A model generated the notes under the pieces. That model was not told the DNA's origin, ran no database searches, and saw only the letters and a list, made by a program, of their open reading frames with translations. From the NCBI GenBank assembly GCA_002483445.1, contig DLHY01000009.1, forward strand, positions 1-17,126: a stretch of 17,126 nucleotides of DNA, written 5' to 3'. This stretch comes from Blastocatellia bacterium UBA7656. Lineage in GTDB: Bacteria > Acidobacteriota > Blastocatellia > UBA7656. Position numbers and translations under genes: made by a program. Positions 1 to 6,355 of this stretch are shown here, piece after piece; within the stretch, counting starts at the first letter, position 1, and each line of letters starts with the position of its first letter.

Positions 1-406
1 CACGATGTTCTGAGCCCTGACACTTAGGGGTTATATCGAGAATATTGGCAAGCAGATCAATGCTTCTTATGACCATAAGATTTTTGATGGCACTGCACTG
101 TTAATGAGGAAGCTAATTGAAATCTTGCTGATTCATACCTATCAATATCTAGAGCTTGAATCTGTAATACTACAGCCAAACAACAAGTACAAAGATTTAT
201 CTCACATTATTGCCGATGCGGTATCGAACAATAAGATCGGTCTTACGAAGGACACGAAGGATTGCTTAGATGTTTTCCGGGAGCTAGGGAATTTTTCAGC
301 TCATAAAGCCTTTTACAACACCAAACGGCACGATATAAAGAACAATGCTATGGCTTATCGGGCGGCTGTTGAAGAACTGCTGTATAAATCTGGGCTGAAG
401 AAATAG
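1..406 (+). pseudogene. C-terminal remnant of a frameshifted DUF4145-like gene
   Basis: From position 26 the frame encodes RGYIENIGKQIN followed by a helical region with MRKLIEILLI (from 104) and a C-terminal block with GNFSAHKAF and NTKRHDIK, ending at 406. This pattern (TRGYIE...QIN...MRRLxE...AHN..) is what I recall from C-terminal domains of DUF4145-like proteins of unknown function, found beside defence and mobile genes. The frame is blocked upstream by TGA at 11-13. Frame 1, however, reads HDVLSPDT up to position 24 and stops at TAG 25-27; joining them by skipping one base gives DTRGYIENI, the expected family junction. I therefore read it as one gene broken by a one-base insertion near 25, or a sequencing error. 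An in-frame ATG at 104 has no Shine-Dalgarno and lies mid-domain, so a separate 100-residue gene is less likely. The stretch is AT-rich compared with its neighbours. The family assignment is from memory and only moderate. Confidence 0.45.
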
Positions 407-499
407 CCCATTTCTAGTGATGCCCAAAGTGAGCGCATATCCAAGAGCCGCCATAAGCGACTGGATTAGGTTCTAAGTCTGGCGATCTTACCGTCGAAC

Positions 500-528
500 T
501 TGCTATCCCAAATCCAGATTATTACAAT
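500..528 (+). promoter_or_regulatory. Sigma-70 promoter candidate for the toxin-antitoxin pair
   Basis: TTGCTA (500-505), a 17-base spacer and TACAAT (523-528) form a plausible sigma-70 promoter. Transcription starting about seven bases after the -10 would fall at the A of the toxin ATG (535), implying a leaderless mRNA; no good Shine-Dalgarno precedes that ATG, which fits. The 128 bases between 407 and 534 hold nothing else I can identify. HigBA promoters are normally repressed by the antitoxin, but I cannot identify a clear operator. Confidence 0.4.
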
Positions 529-534
529 GCCGCT

Positions 535-870
535 ATGTCGCCAACGGATAAGCCGATCGTTTGGCTTCACGGCGAAGTGAAAACGCCACCCTTCAGCACA
601 GAGGCGCGCATCGAGGCGGGATATTTGTTAAGGCGACTTCAGCGCGGAGAAAATATCGTTATGCCGCACTCGCGGCCAATGCCGACAATAGGCCCACGCT
701 GTCACGAACTGAGAATAATCGACGAGGATAAAACTTGGCGAATCATCTATCGCATTGATGACGACGCCATTGTGATAGCTGCTGTATTTGGAAAAAAGAC
801 GAAGAAGACGCCGAAAAGCGTTATAGATATGTCTCAGCGTCGGCTCAGGCAGTACGATGAGGTTTCCTGA
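535..870 (+). CDS. higB: HigB/RelE-type toxin, Gp49-like family (PF05973)
   Basis: A 111-residue protein with the layout of the phage Gp49-like HigB toxins of the RelE superfamily, ribosome-dependent mRNA interferases. Family hallmarks are visible: IVWLHGEVKTPPFS at the N-terminus, EAGYLLRRLQRGE, MPHSRPMPTIG, CHELRI, then the strand pair TWRIIYRIDDDAIVIAAVFGKKT and a basic C-terminal helix with KTPKSVID. Family length is about 100-120 residues, so it is complete. It precedes the antitoxin gene by 17 bases in the same orientation, the toxin-first order typical of higBA. The start at 535 has no obvious ribosome site but sits where a TACAAT -10 box would place the transcript start. Family is confident; activity is inferred. 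A more general name is type II toxin-antitoxin RelE/ParE family toxin. Confidence 0.85.
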   Translation: MSPTDKPIVWLHGEVKTPPFSTEARIEAGYLLRRLQRGENIVMPHSRPMPTIGPRCHELRIIDEDKTWRIIYRIDDDAIVIAAVFGKKTKKTPKSVIDMSQRRLRQYDEVS

Positions 871-887
871 ATCTTGGAGGTGAGGTG

Positions 888-1202
888 ATGAACGCAGCAA
901 AGCGAAAAAAACTCGAAGCCGCGGGCTGGCGTGTTGGCTCGGCTCAGGAGTTTTTGGGCTTGAGCGAAGAGGAATCTGTTATCGTCAGTATAAAGCTTGC
1001 GCTTGCCGATGCTGTAAAAAAGCAGCGCGAGAAGCGCAGGCTGACACAAACCGAACTGGCCGCGATAATGTGCTCCAGCCAGTCACGCATTGCCGAGATC
1101 GAAGCAGGCGATCCAACAGTGTCTCTGGATTTGCTCGTGCGCGCGGCGCTCGCAGCGGGAGCGACGAAGAAGGACATAGCTAAAGCACTTGCCAGTGGTT
1201 GA
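888..1202 (+). CDS. higA: HigA/XRE-family antitoxin
   Basis: A 104-residue helix-turn-helix protein, the expected partner of the upstream toxin. The N-terminal AKRKKLEAAGWRVGSAQEFLGLSEEE is the characteristic lead-in of antitoxins paired with Gp49-type toxins. The XRE-type helix-turn-helix covers about residues 45-85, with LTQTELAAIMCSSQSRIAEIE carrying the turn and recognition helix. The family neutralises the toxin by binding it and represses the shared promoter. ATG 888 was chosen because GGAGG at 876-880 sits seven bases upstream; GTG 885 in the same frame is only four bases from it. After the stop, 1203-1388 holds only the spacer before the carboxylase gene. Confidence 0.87.
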   Translation: MNAAKRKKLEAAGWRVGSAQEFLGLSEEESVIVSIKLALADAVKKQREKRRLTQTELAAIMCSSQSRIAEIEAGDPTVSLDLLVRAALAAGATKKDIAKALASG

Positions 1203-1388
1203 TCTTCGATCTCCCTTTCTCTGGCTCTTTTCAATGGCTTCAACTTCAACAAGCCTTGTCAACGCCTTTAGTTTCATCCATTCACACCGAGCGCCGCCTT
1301 CTATCAGTTTTGCCCGCCGCCTCCATTTTGCTAGACTCAGCCTGTAACGCACTCAGTTCAAAAGCTCGAAATTCAGAGGGGATAATCG

Positions 1389-2969
1389 ATGGCAACAAGC
1401 GAAGGAAAGATAGAAGTCAAACCTGTGAAAGATGCTTTCAAAAAACTGGAAGAGAAAAACTCCGCCGCTCTTGCTGGCGGAGGGCAGGATAGAATTGAAA
1501 AACAACACGCCGCGGGAAAGATGACCGCCCGCGAACGAATCGAATTTTTACTCGATGATGGCACGTTTGAAGAATTCGACCGCTTCAAGAAACATCGTTG
1601 CCTCGATTTCGGCATGGAAAATCAGCAATATTCCGGCGACGGCGTCGTGGCTGGTCACGGTCTCATCGATGGTCGTCGCGTCTTCGTCTTCGCGCAGGAC
1701 TTCACCGTATTCGGAGGGTCGCTCTCGGAAACCAACGCGGAAAAAATCTGCAAGGTTATGGACCTCGCCATGAAAGTAGGAGCGCCCGTCGTCGGATTGA
1801 ACGATTCGGGAGGGGCGAGAATTCAGGAAGGCGTAGTCTCGCTCGGCGGATATGCAGACATCTTTCTCAGAAATACTCTTGCGTCAGGCGTTGTCCCGCA
1901 GATTTCAGCCATACTCGGCCCGTGCGCGGGAGGGGCGGTCTACTCGCCCGCTATCACCGACTTCAACATAATGGTCAAGAAGTCTTCCTACATGTTCATC
2001 ACCGGCCCTGATGTCATAAAGACCGTCACTCATCAGGAGGTCACGAAGGAAGAACTTGGCGGAGCGATGACTCATAATTCCGTCTCAGGCGTGGCGCACT
2101 TCGCAGCAGAAAACGACGAGCAATGCCTGCAACTCATTCGAGAACTTCTTTCATTCATCCCGTCGAACAACCTCGAAGACCCGCCGCGCCTCATTACCTC
2201 CGACCCCGCAGACCGGATGGATGAAAAGCTCAACAGCGCAGTCCCTGAAGCCCCGAACATTCCTTACGATATCCGCGATATCATCCACGCGGTAGTCGAT
2301 GACGGCTATCTCTTCGAAGTGCATGAGCATTATGCGAAGAATATAGTCGTAGGATTTGCGCGTCTCGGCGGACGCTCGGTCGGGATAGTCGCCAATCAAC
2401 CCGCTCATCTCGCGGGCGTACTCGACATCGATGCATCGGTCAAGGCCGCGCGCTTCGTGCGCTTCTGCGACTGTTTCAATATTCCGCTGATCACCTTCGA
2501 AGATGTGCCGGGGTTTCTTCCTGGGATAGAGCAGGAACACGGCGGCATAATCCGACATGGGGCGAAACTGCTTTATGCGTTCGCCGAGGCGACTGTGCCG
2601 AAAATCACAGTGATAACGCGCAAGGCTTATGGCGGCGCGTACTGCGTGATGGCCAGCAAGCACATACGCGCCGATATCAACTTCGCTTACCCGACTGCCG
2701 AAATAGCCGTGATGGGAGCCGAGGGCGCGGTGGGGATTCTGTATCGCCGCGAGATCGCCCAGGCTGCCGACCCCGCAGCGGAAGCTCATACGCGCGCCGA
2801 AGAATTCAAAACGAAGTTCGCCTCGCCCTACGTGGCGGCAGAGCGCGGTTTCATCGATGAAGTGATCGAGCCGAAATACACTCGCCCCAGGCTCATTCGC
2901 GCTCTTGAACTGCTTGAGAACAAGCGCGACCAGAATCCGCCCAGGAAGCATGGAAATATTCCGCTTTAG
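1389..2969 (+). CDS. Acyl-CoA carboxylase carboxyltransferase (beta) subunit, propionyl-CoA type
   Basis: This 526-residue protein is a full-length carboxyltransferase of the PccB/AccD5/MmdA group, which moves CO2 from carboxybiotin to a short acyl-CoA such as propionyl-CoA. The N-terminal crotonase-like half shows DSGGARIQEG (139-148) and the oxyanion-hole segment GPCAGGAVYSPA (177-188). The C-terminal half shows EDVPGFLPGIEQEHGGIIRHGAKLLYA (371-397), then RKAYGGAY (411-418) and the usual terminal KHGNIPL. Residue 419, which is Asp in characterised propionyl-CoA-specific enzymes (GGAYDVM), is Cys here. The start is supported by AGAGGGG seven bases upstream of ATG. No biotin carboxylase or biotin carrier gene lies in the window, so partners must be encoded elsewhere. 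No intrinsic terminator is visible after it. It could also be the carboxyltransferase of a methylmalonyl-CoA decarboxylase; propionyl-CoA carboxylase is the better guess. Confidence 0.92.
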   Translation: MATSEGKIEVKPVKDAFKKLEEKNSAALAGGGQDRIEKQHAAGKMTARERIEFLLDDGTFEEFDRFKKHRCLDFGMENQQYSGDGVVAGHGLIDGRRVFVFAQDFTVFGGSLSETNAEKICKVMDLAMKVGAPVVGLNDSGGARIQEGVVSLGGYADIFLRNTLASGVVPQISAILGPCAGGAVYSPAITDFNIMVKKSSYMFITGPDVIKTVTHQEVTKEELGGAMTHNSVSGVAHFAAENDEQCLQLIRELLSFIPSNNLEDPPRLITSDPADRMDEKLNSAVPEAPNIPYDIRDIIHAVVDDGYLFEVHEHYAKNIVVGFARLGGRSVGIVANQPAHLAGVLDIDASVKAARFVRFCDCFNIPLITFEDVPGFLPGIEQEHGGIIRHGAKLLYAFAEATVPKITVITRKAYGGAYCVMASKHIRADINFAYPTAEIAVMGAEGAVGILYRREIAQAADPAAEAHTRAEEFKTKFASPYVAAERGFIDEVIEPKYTRPRLIRALELLENKRDQNPPRKHGNIPL

Positions 2970-2999
2970 TAAAATGCCGCAGCCAACGCGCTGGCTTGC

Positions 3000-3157
3000 A
3001 ATCTATAGGCGACAGGTATAGATTAACCCGCACGCAGTGGACGCCGATAGCGATATCGGCGGTGAAGCTTGCAATCCTAAGAAAAATAGAAAGAGACAGC
3101 GATGATGCGTCACAAACTGTCGGTTTGCTTGATCAAAACCGGATGCATCGCGCTCTC
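3000..3157 (+). promoter_or_regulatory. Structured leader region with tandem stem-loops, upstream of the amidohydrolase operon
   Basis: The 263-base gap between the carboxylase and the first amidohydrolase contains several inverted repeats. P1 pairs AATCTATA (3000-3007) with TATAGATT (3017-3024), eight perfect base pairs. P2 pairs CGCCGATA (3042-3049) with TATCGGCG (3054-3061) around a GCGA (GNRA) loop, again eight perfect pairs. P3 pairs 3093-3104 with 3146-3157 (ten of twelve positions) and encloses P4, CGGTTT (3121-3126) with AAACCG (3136-3141). A ten-base direct repeat, GCTTGCAATC, lies at 2994-3003 and 3067-3076. None of the stems is followed by a T-run, so they are not intrinsic terminators. 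A cis-regulatory RNA or small RNA is inferred; I do not recognise a known riboswitch. A strong Shine-Dalgarno AAGGAGG (3216-3222) follows. Confidence 0.4.
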
Positions 3158-3232
3158 GCTCCTTGAACAGAATCGATTTCAACGCGATGCAGGACATGAT
3201 CTTGCTCCGTATAGTAAGGAGGCGGATTGAGA

Positions 3233-4915
3233 ATGAATCAATCGAAACGCACGCGCCGATATCTCGAATGTGCGGGCCTGTTGCTCCTGCTGCTTTCTCC
3301 GCTCATAAACGCGCCGCTCGCGCGGATGGATTCCCCTGGCGTTTATGCGATCAGGGAAGCGCAAATAATGGTCAGCCCCGGAAAAACCATAGCGAAAGGC
3401 ACCATCGTCATTCGCGATGGACTCATCACTGATGTGGGAGAAAACGCCCGCATCCCTGCCGATGCCCGCATCATCGAGGGCAAAGGGCTTACGGTTTACC
3501 CCGGACTTATCGATGCCTACACGAATCTCGGCATCGCTCAACCTCAACAACAGGAACAACAGAGGGGAGGCGGTCGCGCTCAGGGGGCGCAGCTATCGCC
3601 CGAAGCGCAACAGTCGCTTGCCGAAGCCGCGCTCGGCGATCCTTCCGATTCCATTGCCGATGATCTGAGACCGGGCGGGACTGCAATCGAAGACGCGCGA
3701 TCTGCGGGCGTCACTTCTGCGCTCACCTCTCCGCGACAGGGAATCTTTCTGGGCCGCAGCGCGCTCATCAATCTATCAAACATGGATGCCGCGCGGATGG
3801 TCGTGCGCTCGCCAGTCTCGCTCACGATTCAGTTCTCCACCACATCAGGTTTTTTGGGCGGATACCCGAACTCGCTGATGGGGACAGTCTCCTACATTCG
3901 CCAGTCGTTTTATGACGCCATTCGTTATAGCGACGAACTGGATCGCTATGAGAGAATCAAGCGCGGAGTGCCGCGACCCGAACACAATAAAAAACTCGCG
4001 GCCCTCGTTCCCGCCCTGCGCGGCGAGTTGCCTGTCCTGTTCGCTGCAAACACCGAGGGCGACATACGACGCGCGCTCAATATCGCTGATGAATTCAAAC
4101 TCAAGCCGATGATAACGGGCGCTCTCTACGGCTATCGCGTGGCCGATCTTCTCAAACAGAAAAATGTGCCTGTTATCCTGTCGGTCAATTTCCCGCGACG
4201 GCCCGCTGATCAGGCTGATGATGATGAAGAATCGCTCAGAGTTCTTCGCCAGCGCGCCGAGGTTCCGAAAGGGGCAGGGCGACTCGCTCAGGCTGGAGTC
4301 AAGTTCGCTTTCACCGCGGGCGGGGCTTCGCCGCGCGACTTCATCGCCAATGTCCGACGGGCGGTTGAAAACGGGCTTTCGAAAGAAGACGCTTTACGCG
4401 CCCTGACCGTCAATGCGGCGGAAATTCTCGGCGCGAGCGAACAACTCGGCACCATCGAGACGGGCAAAATCGCGAACCTCGTCCTTACGAGCGGCGATCT
4501 GTTTGCCAAAGAAACCACGGTCAAGTATGTCTTCGTCGATGGTCAGCAGTTTGAAATCAAGCGGCCTGAAACGCCTGATCCCGGAAGGGGCGGCGCGCGC
4601 CCTGCTGCCGCAGTCAATCCTGCGGGCGTGTGGGATTTGAACTTGCAAACTCCACAGGGCGAGATCGGCATCAAGCTGACTATCACAAGAGAGGGTGACC
4701 AACTCGCAGGGACGATGACAAGCCCTATGGGAATCGTGACTCTCAAAAGTGTCACTATCAGCGGCAATCAGCTTCGCGCAACCGTGAGCATCCCGGCGGG
4801 CGGAGACAATCTCGAAGGCACCATCGTCGGCACCATCGAAGGCGATTCGATTCGCGGCACGATGAGCCTCGGCGCAATGGGTTCGTTCGAATTCACCGGC
4901 TCAAGGCCGAGGTGA
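3233..4915 (+). CDS. Exported amidohydrolase-fold protein without metal ligands, with C-terminal beta domain
   Basis: A 560-residue protein from ATG 3233, placed ten bases after AAGGAGG (a TTG at 3227 is the in-frame alternative). Basic residues and a hydrophobic core (about 12-28) form a signal peptide, so it should be periplasmic or secreted. Residues 37-440 follow the amidohydrolase layout: IVIRDGLITDVG, LTVYPGLID, and a C-terminal LGTIETGKIANLVLTSGDL. Where active members have PGLIDxHxH, this has D94-A-Y-T-N, so both histidines are replaced. The later metal positions also look lost (VLFAANTE for the usual HAxxE, ITGALYG for the second His, FTAGGAS for the catalytic Asp segment). A glutamine/glycine-rich linker covers 103-119. 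After residue 460 comes a separate beta-strand domain of about 95 residues (GVWDLNLQTPQGE... to FEFTGSRP). It is the first gene of a three-gene operon, 15 bases before the next. It is probably not a classical metallohydrolase; a structural or regulatory partner role is inferred. Confidence 0.85.
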   Translation: MNQSKRTRRYLECAGLLLLLLSPLINAPLARMDSPGVYAIREAQIMVSPGKTIAKGTIVIRDGLITDVGENARIPADARIIEGKGLTVYPGLIDAYTNLGIAQPQQQEQQRGGGRAQGAQLSPEAQQSLAEAALGDPSDSIADDLRPGGTAIEDARSAGVTSALTSPRQGIFLGRSALINLSNMDAARMVVRSPVSLTIQFSTTSGFLGGYPNSLMGTVSYIRQSFYDAIRYSDELDRYERIKRGVPRPEHNKKLAALVPALRGELPVLFAANTEGDIRRALNIADEFKLKPMITGALYGYRVADLLKQKNVPVILSVNFPRRPADQADDDEESLRVLRQRAEVPKGAGRLAQAGVKFAFTAGGASPRDFIANVRRAVENGLSKEDALRALTVNAAEILGASEQLGTIETGKIANLVLTSGDLFAKETTVKYVFVDGQQFEIKRPETPDPGRGGARPAAAVNPAGVWDLNLQTPQGEIGIKLTITREGDQLAGTMTSPMGIVTLKSVTISGNQLRATVSIPAGGDNLEGTIVGTIEGDSIRGTMSLGAMGSFEFTGSRPR

Positions 4916-4930
4916 TAATGGAGGATCATA

Positions 4931-6355
4931 ATGAAGAAGATGAAAGCAATCACGTCCATAGCCGTGACTCTTGCTCTTTCGGTGTCGGCTCTGGGGCAGA
5001 GCGGACAATCAGCCGCGTCTTCGGAGACGCTGATCAAAAACGCGACTATACTCACCGCATCGCACGGGACGATCAAAAACGGCTCGATACTGATTCGCAA
5101 CGGAAAGATCGCCGCGGTCGGCGTGGATGTGAAAGCGACTGACCCGAACGCTCGAGTCATCGACGCGACCGGAAAGTATGTCACTCCGGGCATAATCGAT
5201 TGCCATTCGCACACAGCCTCCACCGGCAGCATCAATGAAGGCTCTATGTCTGTCACGGCGATGGTTCGCATTCAGGATATCGTCGAGCCTGAGCATCCGA
5301 ACATCTATCGCCAGCTTGCCGGGGGCTTGACGACCGTAAACGTGCTTCACGGCTCGGCCAATGCCATCGGCGGTCAGAACGCGGTGCTGAAACTCAAACG
5401 CGGAAAGCCGGTCAATGAGTGGTTCGTCGCCGACGCGCCGCCGGGTATCAAATTCGCGCTGGGCGAAAATCCCAAACGGTCGAATTTTCAACCTCAGCCC
5501 GGTCAGCAGCGCCGATATCCTGCGACTCGAATGGGCGTCGAGGAAGTCATACGCGAGGCATTCATTCAGGCCAAAGAGTACATGGCCGAATGGCAGGAGT
5601 ACGAAAAGAAGAAAGGCACTGACTCGAAGGCCATTCCTCCGCGCCGCGATCTCAAACTCGATGCGCTCGCAGAGATTCTTCAGGGCAAGCGGCTCATTCA
5701 CGCGCATTGCTATCGCTCGGATGAGATACTGATGCTGCTGACTCTGGGCGACGAGCTTGGTTTCAAAATCAAGACGCTTCAGCATGTGCTTGAAGGCTAC
5801 AAGGTCGCAAAAGAGATAGCCGCGCACAAAGCGGGAGCTTCGACGTTCGCCGATAGCTGGTCGTACAAGATGGAAGCCTTCGACGCGATTCCTTACAACA
5901 TGGCCGTGATGGCTTCGCGCGGCGTGGTTGTGACGATCAACTCGGATTCCGACGAGCGCGCTCGCCGCCTCTACCTCGAAGCGCCAAAGGCGATGAAGTA
6001 TGGCGGTGTGAGTGAAGAGGAAGCTTTGAAGATGATCACTCTCAACGCGGCCATTCAACTCGGCATAGACCATCGCACAGGCTCGATAGATGTGGGCAAG
6101 GACGCCGATCTGGTTATATTCAGCCAGCATCCATTTTCCGTCTACACCGTGCCGGAGATGACCTTCATCGAAGGCGAGGTTTATTTTGATCGCAAGGCCG
6201 ACCTCGAAGGCCGCGAGGCTCTCAAGCGCGAGAAGGAAGCTCTGATCAAAGCCGAGCGAGGGCAGACCGGCCCCGGACAGAAGAAGGATGACAGGCCCGA
6301 TCCGAATCTTCGCCCCAAAGAATCGCCCAAGGATCAGGAGGACATCAACAGATGA
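4931..6355 (+). CDS. Exported metal-dependent amidohydrolase (imidazolonepropionase-like)
   Basis: A 474-residue amidohydrolase with an N-terminal signal peptide (KKMKAITSIAVTLALSVSALG). It is the only member of this operon with a full set of candidate metal and catalytic residues: the HxH motif in PGIIDCHSH (His92, His94), a possible bridging lysine in PPGIKFALGE (Lys174), His257/His259 in LIHAHC, His285 in LQHVLEG and Asp339 in INSDSD. The C-terminal DHRTGSIDVGKDADLVIF is the standard closing beta-sandwich segment. The last ~50 residues are charged and probably disordered. Relatives hydrolyse cyclic amides, lactams or dipeptides; the substrate cannot be read from sequence. GGAGG at 4920-4924 lies six bases before ATG. 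The 3' end overlaps the next gene by ATGA (6352-6355), showing translational coupling. Confidence 0.92.
   Translation: MKKMKAITSIAVTLALSVSALGQSGQSAASSETLIKNATILTASHGTIKNGSILIRNGKIAAVGVDVKATDPNARVIDATGKYVTPGIIDCHSHTASTGSINEGSMSVTAMVRIQDIVEPEHPNIYRQLAGGLTTVNVLHGSANAIGGQNAVLKLKRGKPVNEWFVADAPPGIKFALGENPKRSNFQPQPGQQRRYPATRMGVEEVIREAFIQAKEYMAEWQEYEKKKGTDSKAIPPRRDLKLDALAEILQGKRLIHAHCYRSDEILMLLTLGDELGFKIKTLQHVLEGYKVAKEIAAHKAGASTFADSWSYKMEAFDAIPYNMAVMASRGVVVTINSDSDERARRLYLEAPKAMKYGGVSEEEALKMITLNAAIQLGIDHRTGSIDVGKDADLVIFSQHPFSVYTVPEMTFIEGEVYFDRKADLEGREALKREKEALIKAERGQTGPGQKKDDRPDPNLRPKESPKDQEDINR

Noticed and set aside
461..517. CTGGATT / AATCCAG inverted repeat before the toxin gene
   Set aside because: Only seven pairs with 43 bases between the arms, so chance pairing is likely; not enough to call an operator.
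2151..2951. 266-codon minus-strand frame inside the carboxylase gene
   Set aside because: Lies wholly inside a certain carboxyltransferase gene and shows no domain or ribosome-site support.
2970..3061. Stem-loops P1/P2 as the terminator of the carboxylase gene
   Set aside because: Neither stem is followed by a T-run on the plus strand, unlike the clear terminator at 7686-7716.
3003..3197. 64-codon minus-strand frame in the gap before the amidohydrolase operon
   Set aside because: No ribosome site or recognisable sequence; the same stretch is better explained by the stem-loops on the plus strand.
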